A stretch of DNA of 64,000 nucleotides, taken from positions 38,120 through 102,119 of the forward strand of contig CALWVS010000005.1 of the NCBI GenBank assembly GCA_944385095.1. The letters run 5' to 3'. Below the pieces are notes generated by a model. That model was not told the DNA's origin and searched no databases. It worked only from the letters and a program-made list of their open reading frames with translations. This DNA is from an uncultured Oscillospiraceae bacterium. GTDB taxonomy: Bacteria > Bacillota > Clostridia > Oscillospirales > Oscillospiraceae. Shown piece after piece: positions 46,595-55,897 of the stretch. The position numbers and the translations under genes were made by a program. Within the stretch, counting starts at the first letter, position 1, and each line of letters opens with the position of its first letter.

Positions 46595-47464
46595 TTGAAT
46601 CCACAGGATATTTTTGAGACCATTAGCAGCCAATATTTCCAGTTGACCAACTCAGAGAAGAAAGTGGCAGACTACATACTGGCACACCGGATTGAGGCAC
46701 AGTATATGTCTATTTCTGAGCTGGCAGAGGAGTGTGAGGTTGCAGATGCCACCATTTCCCGGTTTTGTCGTCGGTTGGGACTGGCTGGATATAACGCATT
46801 TAAACTGGAACTGGCAAAGGCTTCTATGGCTACTCGTACCATAACAAATCCCCCATCAGAAGCAGTCTCAGAGGTGGCTGGTCAGGAACAGGATTTTCGT
46901 GGGCTGTGTCAGCGGCGTTTTCATGAGAGTGTTGCTGCTATGGAGCAGACCATGAAACTGCTCAACTCCAATGTGGTCAATCGAGTGGTGGACTTGTTTG
47001 ACACATCCAAACGAATTTACTGTATGGGGCAGGGCAGTTCTATGGTACTGGCTGAGGAGGCGTGGACCATGTTTTCTACAGTCTCTTCTAAGTTTCTGTT
47101 TGTGCCAGACTCCCATTTGCAGATGAATGCTTTGGCACTGATGGAGGAGAAAGACTTGATTTTATTTTTCTCCTACTCAGGCTCTACAAAAGAGTTGCAG
47201 GATATTTTGGAGGTAGCGGGAGAGAAAAAAGTGAAGGTGATTCTGGTTACTCGTTTCCCAAAATCTCCTGGTGGTCAGGTGGCTGATGTGGTGTTGCAGT
47301 GTGGTTCCAATGAGGGACCGCTTCAGGCGGGCTCTGCCACGGCCCGTATGGCGCAGCTTTTTGTATTGGATGTTCTGTTTGGTGTGTTTTGTGAGAGAAA
47401 TGTAGAACAGACCACAGAAAACAGGGAGAGAATTGCAGAGGCTGTGTCACGGCTGCATCTGTAG
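46595..47464 (+). CDS. MurR/RpiR-family transcriptional regulator
   Basis: A 289-residue regulator: N-terminal helix-turn-helix (1-77, with NSEKKVADYIL, SISELAEECEVADATISRFC) and C-terminal SIS sugar-phosphate-binding domain (about 125-265, with IYCMGQGSSMVLAEEAW and LILFFSYSGSTKELQDI). Relatives sense sugar phosphates such as GlcNAc-6-P or MurNAc-6-P. The start is TTG at 46595; the GGAAGGGG site is about 13 bases upstream. It lies 47 bases after the epimerase gene and is presumably co-transcribed with it. Confidence 0.9.
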   Translation: MNPQDIFETISSQYFQLTNSEKKVADYILAHRIEAQYMSISELAEECEVADATISRFCRRLGLAGYNAFKLELAKASMATRTITNPPSEAVSEVAGQEQDFRGLCQRRFHESVAAMEQTMKLLNSNVVNRVVDLFDTSKRIYCMGQGSSMVLAEEAWTMFSTVSSKFLFVPDSHLQMNALALMEEKDLILFFSYSGSTKELQDILEVAGEKKVKVILVTRFPKSPGGQVADVVLQCGSNEGPLQAGSATARMAQLFVLDVLFGVFCERNVEQTTENRERIAEAVSRLHL

Positions 47465-47488
47465 GTCTGAGAAAGGCGATTCACACAT

Positions 47489-47546
47489 AAAATCTCCTGT
47501 GAGGCAGATTGTTCGTCTGCACTCACAGGAGATTTTCATTTTTGAG
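47489..47546 (+). terminator. Terminator of the epimerase-RpiR operon
   Basis: AAAATCTCCTGTGAG / CTCACAGGAGATTTT stem with an inner GCAGA/TCTGC stem, then CATTTTTG. Confidence 0.82.
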
Positions 47547-47687
47547 AAAAATAAAAAGTATTTTCATACAAAAATGCTTTACTATTTTTGTGCAATTTAC
47601 TATAATAGGGGACATTGTAGCAGAGAATTCCTCTGTTAGAATTTTATCGCAGAAAGAAAGGAGGATTATGGGTTTTTTCCCATCAAA

Positions 47688-47888
47688 AGCGCCAGTCCCA
47701 GCCGATGTAAGTCAGTTGGGAGACGAGGAGAAGGGAGTATCGAAAGGACTTTCAAGTCCCAAAACTTCGGCGGATGCCCTTCCGTATGTCTCCATATGCG
47801 TCACACAGTCAGAAAACATGCAGGTAACTGCAAAACAGAGGGGCTGTGATTGGAGAAAGAGGTCAAATGGCTGCGAGTTTGCCCTCCC
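47688..47888 (+). ncRNA. glmS ribozyme (GlcN6P-activated self-cleaving RNA)
   Basis: In the 446-base gap before glmS, bases 47688 onward match the conserved glmS ribozyme core. The cleavage site is A-GCGCC (expected cut between 47688 and 47689). Then come a P1/P2 hairpin (CCCAGCCGA..TTGGGAG), the core string GACGAGGAGAAGGGAGTATCG, and the pairing partner TTCGGCGGATGCCCTTCCG. A 3' region (P3-P4 type) reaches to about 47888, 22 bases before the glmS start. In known cases glucosamine-6-phosphate acts as a cofactor for cleavage and lowers glmS mRNA, so this is feedback control of GlmS. Boundaries are approximate; the 3' helices were not folded in detail. Confidence 0.88.
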
Positions 47889-47910
47889 ATTTCATTAGGA
47901 GGCAAAAGTA

Positions 47911-49743
47911 ATGTGCGGAATTGTTGGATATATTGGCAGGGAACAGGTTTCTCCGATTTTGTTAGATGGCTTGACCAGATTGGAGTACCGTGGCTATGAC
48001 TCAGCTGGTCTTGCTGTCTTTCACCCAGAAAAGGGATTACAGGTGGTCAAAGCCAGAGGCAGACTACAGACGTTACGGGATGCCACCCAGCAGGGTCATG
48101 CAGTCCCCGGTACTATGGGGGTGGGGCATACCAGATGGGCCACCCATGGAGCACCCAATGACATTAACTCCCATCCACAGGTCAGCCAGTCTGGAAAAAT
48201 TGCAGTGGTACACAACGGGATTATTGAGAACTATGTGAAACTCAAGGAATTTTTAGAGGCGAAAGGGGTTGTCTTTGCCTCTGAAACAGATACAGAAGTG
48301 GTTGCACAACTGCTGGAATACTACTATCATGGTGATTTGCTGGATGCAGTGTCCAAAGTGCTCCACCGTATTGAGGGAGCCTATGCGCTGGGCATTGTGT
48401 GTGCAGATGAGCCAGAACGGTTTGTGGCAGTACGCAAGGACTCTCCTCTGATTGTGGGGTATGGAGCAGGGTTTAATATGATTGCCTCTGATGTCACTGC
48501 ATTGATTTCCTACACCAGAGAGGTGAGTTACCTCAACGATGGAGAAGTGGCTGTGCTGACACGGGACAGCATTCAGGTTTATGACTCCCTCATGCGTCCA
48601 GTGGCAAAAGAAGTGGTTCATATTGACTGGGAAATTTCCGCCGCTGAAAAAGGTGGTTATGAGCATTTTATGTTCAAGGAAATTATGGAACAGCCCAAAG
48701 CAATTCAGGCTACCATTTCCCCACGGATTCAAAATGGACAGATTGTGCTGGATGAGTTGAATGTAACACAGGAGCAGTTACAGCAACTGGACCGAATTTA
48801 TGTGATTGCCTGTGGTTCTTCTTATCATGTAGGCATGGCAGCTAAATATATTCTGGAGCGGTTGTTGCGCATTCCTGTAGAAGTGGCACTGGCCTCAGAA
48901 TTCCGATATAGTGAGCCAATTGTGACAGAACATACCTTGGCAGTTGTCATCAGTCAGTCAGGGGAAACCATTGACACACTGGCTGCCATGCGTGAGGCAA
49001 AACGACTGGGGGCACGTATTTTGTCCATTGTCAATGTGGTTGGCTCTACCATCGCCCGGGAATCAGATGATGTACTGTATACATGGGCAGGTCCAGAAAT
49101 TGCAGTGGCAACCACAAAGGCATACTCTACCCAGTTGGCAGTGGTCTATCTGTTGGCTTTGGATTTTGCAAAGAAACTGGGAAAGCTGAATGAGCAAGAG
49201 TATGAAACTCTGGTGGCAGAGTTGGAACAGCTTCCAGAAAAAGCTCAGACCATTCTGGATAACACAGAGGAGATTCAATATTTTGCTTCAATCTATTTCA
49301 ACCATGATTCTATCTTTTTCATTGGTCGCAATATTGACTATGCAGTTGGGTTGGAAGGCTCCCTGAAACTGAAAGAAATTTCTTATATTCACTCGGAGGC
49401 CTATGCAGCTGGAGAACTGAAGCATGGCACCATCTCCCTCATTGAAGATGGAACCTTGGTAGTGGCGTTGGCAGGTTGGAATACTTTGTTTGAGAAGTTG
49501 ATGAGCAATGTGAAAGAGGTTAAGGCAAGAGGGGCAGATGTCATAGGAGTTGCTACCCAGACCCATGCACAGCAACTGGAGACTCAGGTGGACAGTGCAT
49601 TGGTCATTCCTGATGTGCATCCCATGTTTTTACCCTCTCTGGAAGTCATTCCAATGCAGCTCTTTGCCTACTATGTGGCATTGATGCGGGGATGTGACAT
49701 TGATAAACCCAGAAATCTGGCAAAAAGTGTCACAGTAGAATAA
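47911..49743 (+). CDS. glmS: Glutamine-fructose-6-phosphate aminotransferase (isomerising)
   Basis: A 610-residue enzyme making glucosamine-6-phosphate from fructose-6-phosphate and glutamine, the first step to UDP-GlcNAc and cell wall. The N-terminal glutaminase starts MCGIVGYIGRE, leaving nucleophile Cys1 after Met removal; LEYRGYDSAGLAV and VGHTRWATHGAPND complete the site. Two SIS domains follow (VIACGSSYHVGMAAKYILE, VVISQSGETIDTLAAMREAK), ending in the typical CDIDKPRNLAKSVTVE. TAGGAGG precedes the ATG. Translation lies behind the ribozyme. Confidence 0.96.
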   Translation: MCGIVGYIGREQVSPILLDGLTRLEYRGYDSAGLAVFHPEKGLQVVKARGRLQTLRDATQQGHAVPGTMGVGHTRWATHGAPNDINSHPQVSQSGKIAVVHNGIIENYVKLKEFLEAKGVVFASETDTEVVAQLLEYYYHGDLLDAVSKVLHRIEGAYALGIVCADEPERFVAVRKDSPLIVGYGAGFNMIASDVTALISYTREVSYLNDGEVAVLTRDSIQVYDSLMRPVAKEVVHIDWEISAAEKGGYEHFMFKEIMEQPKAIQATISPRIQNGQIVLDELNVTQEQLQQLDRIYVIACGSSYHVGMAAKYILERLLRIPVEVALASEFRYSEPIVTEHTLAVVISQSGETIDTLAAMREAKRLGARILSIVNVVGSTIARESDDVLYTWAGPEIAVATTKAYSTQLAVVYLLALDFAKKLGKLNEQEYETLVAELEQLPEKAQTILDNTEEIQYFASIYFNHDSIFFIGRNIDYAVGLEGSLKLKEISYIHSEAYAAGELKHGTISLIEDGTLVVALAGWNTLFEKLMSNVKEVKARGADVIGVATQTHAQQLETQVDSALVIPDVHPMFLPSLEVIPMQLFAYYVALMRGCDIDKPRNLAKSVTVE

Positions 49744-49774
49744 AAAAGTTCGCCAAAAATGGCGAACTTTTGGG
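49744..49774. terminator. Bidirectional terminator after glmS
   Basis: AAAAGTTCGCC / GGCGAACTTTT stem with an AAAAAT loop. It directly follows the glmS stop and abuts the stop of the small convergent gene. Confidence 0.85.
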
Positions 49775-49948
49775 CTACATGATATGCTCCTCTGCACAGT
49801 TGTCAAAGACAGCGATGCCATAGTCTCCCCGTTGAACAGCATGGTCATAAGAGAGACTATCATAATCAAAGCGTGGGCAAAGGCGAAGGGCTGGATTTAA
49901 ACGGAAATCCTCTCCCTTTGGTGTTTGATAGATTGATGGTTTCTCCAT
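49775..49948 (-). CDS. Small hypothetical protein (57 aa)
   Basis: A short open frame from ATG at 49948 to TAG at 49775, preceded by GGGAGGTG (six bases spacing) and ending at the glmS terminator. The product begins MEKPSIYQTPKGEDFRLNPA and continues with aromatic and acidic residues (FDYDSLSYDHAVQRGDYG, then FDNCAEEHIM). It has no signal peptide or membrane segment. I do not recognise a family. The good ribosome-binding site, the tight terminator and the absence of any competing gene argue that it is real. It lies 69 bases downstream of another very small gene on the same strand. Confidence 0.65.
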   Translation of the reverse strand: MEKPSIYQTPKGEDFRLNPALRLCPRFDYDSLSYDHAVQRGDYGIAVFDNCAEEHIM

Positions 49949-49972
49949 GTGGCACCTCCCTTGCTCAGACTG

Positions 49973-50002
49973 CCGCCCACCTGTGTGAACACAGGTGGGC
50001 GG
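49973..50002 (-). repeat. Perfect hairpin between two small genes
   Basis: Thirteen-base-pair perfect stem CCGCCCACCTGTG / CACAGGTGGGCGG with a four-base loop. There is no T run on either strand, so it is more likely an mRNA-stabilising or attenuating structure than a simple terminator. Confidence 0.6.
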
Positions 50003-50017
50003 TGTGATCTATTGGGA

Positions 50018-50146
50018 TTAGTAGGACTTTGGCTTGGCTTTCTTGTCACCAGTGCAGTTTTCAGCCTGCATCTGGGTCTTGTTGTTCATGCAGTTCTTGC
50101 TCTGGGAAGAGGTCATTTCAGGACGCTTCATGTCTTTTTTTGCCAT
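50018..50146 (-). CDS. Small basic hypothetical protein (42 aa)
   Basis: ATG at 50146, TAA at 50018, with AAGGAGG eight bases upstream, an ideal ribosome-binding site. The product starts MAKKDMKRPEMTSSQSKNC and is rich in Lys, Asn, Gln and Met with almost no hydrophobic residues; two cysteines (NC repeated as SKNCM and AENCTG) are spaced 13 apart. It is probably unstructured alone. It resembles minor spore small acid-soluble proteins only in overall character; no family assigned. With the 57-residue gene 69 bases downstream it may form a two-gene unit. Confidence 0.65.
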   Translation of the reverse strand: MAKKDMKRPEMTSSQSKNCMNNKTQMQAENCTGDKKAKPKSY

Positions 50147-50312
50147 TGTGGAGTCCTCCTTGAAAATAAATGATGTTGTGTCCCGTCATCTCAACCGGGC
50201 ACAGTGGTAGTATGACCATATGAATGAAAGCTATACCAAAGATTTATTTTCTTTTTTTCAAAAAACACTTATGATAGAAAAGGGGATGGAGACAGAGAGC
50301 TTTGTTTTGCCA

Positions 50313-50340
50313 TTGTATCTCACTAAAGAAGTGGTATAAT
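50313..50340 (+). promoter_or_regulatory. Promoter of the agmatinase gene
   Basis: TTGTAT (50313-50318), 16-base spacer, TATAAT (50335-50340), leaving a leader of about 100 bases. The rest of the 299-base gap (50147-50445) shows nothing I can support. Confidence 0.45.
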
Positions 50341-50445
50341 AACAAAAAGAATGACCTGAGTGGAATAGAACATCCACCTTCTCAGATGTATTTTATCATA
50401 AAATCAATGCTGTAGATTATATTTTATACAGTACAGTGGAAAGGC

Positions 50446-51411
50446 ATGATGATTAAAATGAGACCTGAATTGATTAGCCAGCCTATTACTGGAATTTGTT
50501 CTTTTGGCAGATATCCCATTTGTTTGGATTTGGATGAATTAAAAGCAGATTTTGGTGTATTGGGTGTTCCATTTGATATGGGCGTTGGATTTTTAAGTGG
50601 TGCCCGTATGGGTCCAAGACGAATTCGGGAAGCCTCCACCCAATATGGACGTGGTGAAGTGGGCTATTATGATTATGAAGCAGATGAGCAAATGTTAGCA
50701 GCCCCTATCACTATTGCAGATTGTGGAGACGCGGATGTGTTACAGGGTGACCGTGACTACTCCTTCCACTGTATTGAGCGTGCAGTGCGCAGAATCATCC
50801 GTGCTGGTTCCATTCCCATGGTGATGGGGGGAGACCACTCTATCAGTATTCCTGTGGCACGGGCACTGGAGGAATATGGAAAGAAAATCTGTGTCATTCA
50901 ATTTGATGCCCATTTGGATTGGACCAAAAATGTGGGACCACTGGTGCAGGGCAATGGCAGTCCTCTGCGCCGCATGTCTGAGATGGAGCACATTGGAGAT
51001 ATGGTGCAAATTGGTCTGCGTGGTATGGGCAGTGGAAAGAAAAGTGATTATGATGATGCAAAGGCATATGGCAGCCGACTGATTTCTGCCCGTGAACTGC
51101 ACACCAAGGGAGTGGACTATGTATTATCCCAGATTCCAGATGCAGAGGCATATTACATTACCTTTGACATTGATGGATATGATATGCCACTGGCTCCTGG
51201 TGCTGCGTCCCCTCTGCCTGGTGGAATTACTTATGAGGAGAGCATGGATCTGCTCAAGGCGATTTGTGAAACGGGTAAGGTAGTAGCAATGGATTTGGTG
51301 GAAGTTGCGCCAGCCTATGACCCCACTGGCTGTACAGAACGGCTGGCAGCGTTGACCATGTTGCAGGTGATTGCCCATGCAGGAAAAAAGCTGCATGAAA
51401 AAAAGGGATGA
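50446..51411 (+). CDS. speB: Agmatinase/arginase-family ureohydrolase
   Basis: A 321-residue manganese enzyme. Metal-binding motifs: GGDHSIS, FDAHLDW and FDIDGYDMPLAPGAA SPLPGG-type loop, with the acidic residue in VVAMDLVEVAPAYDP. Agmatinase splits agmatine to putrescine and urea. Arginase, formiminoglutamase or guanidine-type hydrolases share the fold, and FDIDGYDMPLAP departs from the usual DIDVLDP, so substrate is less certain than family. Two adjacent ATGs (50446, 50449) share the GGAAAGG site. Confidence 0.8.
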   Translation: MMIKMRPELISQPITGICSFGRYPICLDLDELKADFGVLGVPFDMGVGFLSGARMGPRRIREASTQYGRGEVGYYDYEADEQMLAAPITIADCGDADVLQGDRDYSFHCIERAVRRIIRAGSIPMVMGGDHSISIPVARALEEYGKKICVIQFDAHLDWTKNVGPLVQGNGSPLRRMSEMEHIGDMVQIGLRGMGSGKKSDYDDAKAYGSRLISARELHTKGVDYVLSQIPDAEAYYITFDIDGYDMPLAPGAASPLPGGITYEESMDLLKAICETGKVVAMDLVEVAPAYDPTGCTERLAALTMLQVIAHAGKKLHEKKG

Positions 51412-51433
51412 TTTCAAAAGTAGATTTGTAACA

Positions 51434-51474
51434 AAAGACAGCCACCGTATCCATCTGCGGTGGCTGTCTTTGTG
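51434..51474 (+). terminator. Terminator after the agmatinase gene
   Basis: AAAGACAGCCACCG / CGGTGGCTGTCTTT stem (14 bp); T run short. Confidence 0.7.
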
Positions 51475-51562
51475 CATATGTCAAGAAAATTTTTGTAAAG
51501 AAAATACAAGAATCCCTTATGAGAAATAAGGTATTATTGCATACATAACAAAAAGATGGGCT

Positions 51563-51591
51563 TTACGAAAGGGAAAAATCACGGTATAATG
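51563..51591 (+). promoter_or_regulatory. Promoter of fhs
   Basis: TTTACG (51563-51568), 17-base spacer, TATAAT (51586-51591), about 70 bases before the start codon. Confidence 0.5.
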
Positions 51592-51660
51592 AGTGCATCG
51601 AGTAGAAGCCAAACTACAGATGTACCAAACCTTCAAACGATTTTATAAGGAGGCAATGTC

Positions 51661-53334
51661 ATGAGTTTTAAGTCTGACATCGAGATCGCACAGGAGCACA
51701 CCCCACAAAATATCCGTGAGATTGCAGCAACTGCTGGTGTTGATGAGAAGTATCTGGAACTGTATGGTAACTATAAGGCAAAAGTAGATTATAAGCTGCT
51801 CAATGAGACCACTGCTGAAAATGGAAAGCTGATTCTGGTGACCGCTATTACTCCTACACCAGCCGGCGAAGGCAAGACCACCACCACTGTGGGTCTTGCA
51901 GATGGTCTGCGTAAAATTGGTAAGAAGTCTGTGATTGCTCTGCGTGAGCCTTCTCTGGGTCCTGTATTTGGCGTGAAGGGTGGAGCTGCTGGCGGCGGTT
52001 ATGCCCAGGTAGTGCCTATGGAGGATATCAACCTGCACTTTACCGGCGATTTCCATGCCATTGGTGCAGCCAATAACCTGCTGGCTGCTATGCTGGATAA
52101 CCACATTTTCCAGGGCAATGCACTGCGGATTGACCCTAAGCGCATTACATGGAAGCGTGTTGTGGATATGAACGACCGTCAACTGCGTTCCATTGTCAAT
52201 GGACTGGGTTCCCGTGTCAATGGTGTGGTACGTGAGGATGGCTACGACATCACTGTGGCATCCGAAATTATGGCGGTTCTCTGTCTGTCAAGCTCTATCA
52301 CCGACCTGAAAGAGCGTCTTTCTAAGATGATTGTGGGCTACACCTATGATGAGCAGCCTGTGACTGCTGGTGATTTGAAGGCAGCCGGAGCTATGGCAGC
52401 TCTTTTGAAGGATGCCATGAAGCCCAATCTGGTGCAGACTTTGGAGGGGACTCCCGCCTTTATCCATGGTGGTCCTTTTGCCAATATTGCACATGGCTGT
52501 AACTCTGTGATGGCAACCCGTATGGCTCTGAAGCTGGGCGATTATGCTGTGACTGAGGGGGGCTTCGGTGCTGATCTGGGTGCTGAGAAGTTTATTGATA
52601 TTAAGTGCCGTATGGCTGGTTTGAAGCCTGATGCCTGTGTGATTGTTGCCACTGTCCGTGCACTGAAGCACCACGGCGGTGTGGCAAAGGCTGATTTGAA
52701 CAACGAAAATCTGGAGGCACTGGAGAAGGGTCTGCCCAACCTGCTGCGCCATGTGGAAAATGTGACCAAGGTGTATGGTCTGCCTGCTGTAGTTGCAATC
52801 AACCGCTTCCCAACTGACAGCGAGGCTGAGCTGGAGCTGATCCGTACCAAGTGCAAAGAGCTGGGTGTCAATGTGGCTCTGTCCGAGGTATGGGGCAAAG
52901 GCGGCGAAGGCGGCGTAGAGCTAGCCAAAGAAGTTGTGCGTCTGTGCGAGGAGCCAAACAACTTCAGCTATGTCTATGATAGTGCTCTCTCTATTGAGGA
53001 GAAGCTGGACACCATTGTAAAACGTGTCTATCATGGTGCACGAGTCGTACTCACTGCTGATGCTAAGAAGCAGGCAAAGCAGCTCACTGAGCTGGGCTTT
53101 GGAGAATATCCCATCTGTATGGCAAAGACTCAGTATTCCTTCTCTGATGACCAGAAGCTGCTGGGTGCTCCTGAGAACTTTGAAGTGACAGTGCGTACTT
53201 TGAAGGTCTCCGCTGGTGCAGGCTTTATTGTTGCCCTGACTGGCAATGTGATGACCATGCCTGGTCTGCCCAAGGTTCCCTCTGCTGAAAAGATTGACAT
53301 TGATGAGAACGGCGTGATTTCTGGTCTGTTCTAA
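51661..53334 (+). CDS. fhs: Formate-tetrahydrofolate ligase
   Basis: A 557-residue enzyme forming 10-formyl-tetrahydrofolate from formate, ATP and THF, central to one-carbon supply and to the Wood-Ljungdahl methyl branch. The P-loop is [33 protein letters not shown] and [19 protein letters not shown] are family signatures, and the end is [13 protein letters not shown]-like. A strong AAGGAGG site and codon choice rich in CTG/GGT suggest high expression. No other Wood-Ljungdahl gene lies in the window. Confidence 0.96.
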   Translation: MSFKSDIEIAQEHTPQNIREIAATAGVDEKYLELYGNYKAKVDYKLLNETTAENGKLILVTAITPTPAGEGKTTTTVGLADGLRKIGKKSVIALREPSLGPVFGVKGGAAGGGYAQVVPMEDINLHFTGDFHAIGAANNLLAAMLDNHIFQGNALRIDPKRITWKRVVDMNDRQLRSIVNGLGSRVNGVVREDGYDITVASEIMAVLCLSSSITDLKERLSKMIVGYTYDEQPVTAGDLKAAGAMAALLKDAMKPNLVQTLEGTPAFIHGGPFANIAHGCNSVMATRMALKLGDYAVTEGGFGADLGAEKFIDIKCRMAGLKPDACVIVATVRALKHHGGVAKADLNNENLEALEKGLPNLLRHVENVTKVYGLPAVVAINRFPTDSEAELELIRTKCKELGVNVALSEVWGKGGEGGVELAKEVVRLCEEPNNFSYVYDSALSIEEKLDTIVKRVYHGARVVLTADAKKQAKQLTELGFGEYPICMAKTQYSFSDDQKLLGAPENFEVTVRTLKVSAGAGFIVALTGNVMTMPGLPKVPSAEKIDIDENGVISGLF

Positions 53335-53396
53335 TCTGTCACCTGCTATTCCCAAAATAGACTGATTTGCCAAAGCGTTTCTTTCTTTACATCCAT

Positions 53397-53440
53397 AAAG
53401 TGGGCTGTCTGTATGTACAGACAGCCCACTTTTATTTTTT
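53397..53440 (+). terminator. Terminator of fhs
   Basis: AAGTGGGCTGTCTGTA / TACAGACAGCCCACTT stem followed by TTATTTTTTTG. Confidence 0.88.
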
Positions 53441-53448
53441 TGAATAAA

Positions 53449-53481
53449 CAACTCCCCATTTGCAACGCAAATGGGGAGTTG
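53449..53481 (-). terminator. Terminator of glnN
   Basis: Perfect 15-base-pair stem CAACTCCCCATTTGC / GCAAATGGGGAGTTG, 20 bases after the glnN stop on the minus strand. Confidence 0.78.
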
Positions 53482-53501
53482 TGGTCTGTAAATGAGAGGA
53501 A

Positions 53502-55610
53502 TCACACTTCAAACATCAAGTCACCATAAGTTGGAACCGGCCACACTTCTTTATCCACCATCAATTCCAGTACATCAATGGGGTAACGCAGTGCATCCAT
53601 GGCAGGAACCACAGCACGGCGGTAGGTCAGAGCCATTTCTTTCAGGTCCTCGATAGAGTCCACACGGTCCATCAGTGGTTTTAACTGCTCCAGTGCGTAG
53701 GAAGTCTGGGAGAGATAGTCGCTGACAGAGTTCAGCAGTTTTTTCTGTACAGACAGGTCTGTTTCAGGGCATGCCTGAGCAACCGCAGTGATAGACTGGG
53801 CAAGGCGGGTGGTGTAAGTAATGATGGCAGGAATATAGTGTTTGGCTGCCATGTGAATCATGGTATTTGCCTCGATTTTGATGACCTTAATATAAGTCTC
53901 ATACATAATTTCGGCACGGGCTTCCAGTTCCACCTTGGTGTAAATGCCAAACTTGGTAAACAGTTCTACTGCCTTGTCTGTCACAAGAGCAGGGACTGTA
54001 TCCACCAGAGAGGGCAGGTTGGGCAGACCACGGCGTGCAGCTTCCCGTACCCACTCGTCGGAGTAGCCGTTACCATTGAAAATAATCCGCTGATGCTGTG
54101 CCATATTGTCATGAATGAGCTGTAAACAGGCACTGTCAAAATCCTCTGCCTGCTCTAAATAGTCGGCTGCATCACACATTGCCTCAGCCACAATGGCATT
54201 AAGGGTGGTATTGGCATCTGCAATGGAGTCAGAGGAACCGACCATACGGAATTCAAATTTGTTACCAGTGAAGGCAAACGGAGTGGTGCGGTTGCGGTCT
54301 GTGGCATCACGGCTCAAAAGAGGTACAGTGGACACGCCAGAATCTAACTTGCCAGAAGCCAGCAGTTTAATGGAGTCAGCATTGGACACAATCTGATTGA
54401 CCACATGTTCCAGCTGGTCTCCAAGGAAAATAGAGATAATGGCAGGAGGGGCTTCCTGACCGCCCAGACGATGTTCATTGCCCACACAGGCGGCAGACTG
54501 ACGCAACAGGTCAGCATGTTTGTCCACTGCCTTCATGATGCAGGAGAGCACCAACAAGAATTGAAGATTTTCGTTGGGGGTATCGCCGGGGTCCAAGAGA
54601 TTTTCGCCGGTATCAGTGCCAATAGACCAGTTGTTGTGTTTACCGGATCCATTGACACCAGCATAGGGCTTCTCATGGAGCAGGCACACAAGACCGTGAC
54701 GTGTGGCAACACGCTTCATGGTTTCCATGGTCAACTGGTTTTGGTCGACTGCCAGATTGCACATCGTATAAATGGGGGCCATCTCATGCTGAGAGGGTGC
54801 AACCTCGTTGTGCTGTGTGGTGGCAGGAATGCCAAGCTTCCACAATTCCTGATTTAAGTCGGACATGAACGCACCCACACGTTCCCGAATGACTCCGAAA
54901 TACTGGTCCTCTAATTCCTGACCTTTGGGAGCTGGTGCGCCAAACAGGGTACGACCAGTGTAGATGAGGTCACGACGCTGCATATAATAGTCCCGGTCTA
55001 CCAGAAAATATTCCTGTTCAGCACCCACACAGGGAAACACTTTCTGCGCCTCTGTGTTGCCAAACAGACGTAAAATGCGGATTGCCTGTGTATTGAGTGC
55101 CTGCATAGAGCGCAGGAGAGGGGTTTTCTTATCCAATGCCTCACCGTGATAGGATACAAAAATAGTGGGAATACAGAGGATGGTGCCAGCAGTCATCTCC
55201 TTGACAAAGGCAGGAGAGGTCATGTCCCAAGCTGTATAGCCACGGGCATAGTGGGTGGAACGCAAACCGCCAGATGGGAATGAGGAGGCATCTGATTCAC
55301 CCATAATGAGCTGTTTTCCTGTGAGTTGCAGCAGAACCTTGTTGTCTTCAGGGCATGTGATAAAGGCATCATGTTTTTCAGCAGTGATACCAGTGAGAGG
55401 TTGAAACCAGTGGGTATAGTGGGTGGCACCTTTTTCCACAGCCCAATCCTTCATGGCATTGGCTACAATATCAGCGGTAGCCATGCTGATGTTGCCGCCA
55501 TGCTCCATGACATGCATCACTTCTTGAAATACTTTTTTGGGTAGTCTCTCACGCATAACGTTGGTGCTGAAAACGTTGCTTCCAAAAATTTCTGTCACAT
55601 TCACACTCAT
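53502..55610 (-). CDS. glnN: Glutamine synthetase type III
   Basis: A 702-residue glutamine synthetase III, which joins ammonia and glutamate using ATP. The length (about 700 against 440-470 for type I) and the opening FGSNVFSTNVMRERLPKKVF are diagnostic. Catalytic-core strings are GAEQEYFLVDRDYY, GIPATTQHNEVAPSQHEMAP, LLHEKPYAGVNGSGKHNNWS and FAFTGNKFEFRMVGSSDS. It is monocistronic. The 287-base gap upstream (55611-55897) holds a small inverted repeat AAGGCAAG / CTTGCCTT at about 55658-55692, of unknown meaning, and no riboswitch that I recognise. Confidence 0.95.
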   Translation of the reverse strand: MSVNVTEIFGSNVFSTNVMRERLPKKVFQEVMHVMEHGGNISMATADIVANAMKDWAVEKGATHYTHWFQPLTGITAEKHDAFITCPEDNKVLLQLTGKQLIMGESDASSFPSGGLRSTHYARGYTAWDMTSPAFVKEMTAGTILCIPTIFVSYHGEALDKKTPLLRSMQALNTQAIRILRLFGNTEAQKVFPCVGAEQEYFLVDRDYYMQRRDLIYTGRTLFGAPAPKGQELEDQYFGVIRERVGAFMSDLNQELWKLGIPATTQHNEVAPSQHEMAPIYTMCNLAVDQNQLTMETMKRVATRHGLVCLLHEKPYAGVNGSGKHNNWSIGTDTGENLLDPGDTPNENLQFLLVLSCIMKAVDKHADLLRQSAACVGNEHRLGGQEAPPAIISIFLGDQLEHVVNQIVSNADSIKLLASGKLDSGVSTVPLLSRDATDRNRTTPFAFTGNKFEFRMVGSSDSIADANTTLNAIVAEAMCDAADYLEQAEDFDSACLQLIHDNMAQHQRIIFNGNGYSDEWVREAARRGLPNLPSLVDTVPALVTDKAVELFTKFGIYTKVELEARAEIMYETYIKVIKIEANTMIHMAAKHYIPAIITYTTRLAQSITAVAQACPETDLSVQKKLLNSVSDYLSQTSYALEQLKPLMDRVDSIEDLKEMALTYRRAVVPAMDALRYPIDVLELMVDKEVWPVPTYGDLMFEV

Positions 55611-55897
55611 ACACTCAAACCCTTTCCGAATGAAATTCTATGGAATTGGTACGAAAAAAGGCAAGCAGATCCATTCAGGGCCACCTTGCCTTACAATACA
55701 GATACCTATAAGATACTATAATTAGACAGAGAATTGCAAGTCTTTAATCTGACAAAGTTTTAAAAAACAGACAGAATAAGATGTGGATAATCTTACAAAA
55801 TCAGAAGGAAACATAGTCACAGTCACAGATGCATATAGTATGGAACAGGAAGCAAAGATACCAGATGAGCACGCAAATGGAATGGGAGGTATGGTGT

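Noticed and set aside
45408-46604. 398-codon open frame antisense to the AGE epimerase
   Set aside because: No ribosome-binding site or family; the sense strand encodes an intact enzyme with both catalytic histidines.
47509-47898. Open frame upstream of glmS with a ribosome-binding-like GGAGG at 47660
   Set aside because: It crosses the terminator and the glmS ribozyme; the RNA structure explains the conservation better than a peptide.
50220-50339. 39-codon plus-strand frame in the agmatinase upstream region
   Set aside because: No ribosome-binding site, and its end overlaps the likely -10 element of the agmatinase promoter.
55611-55897. Possible regulatory RNA upstream of glnN
   Set aside because: Only a short AAGGCAAG/CTTGCCTT inverted repeat is visible; no match to a glutamine riboswitch core that I could draw.
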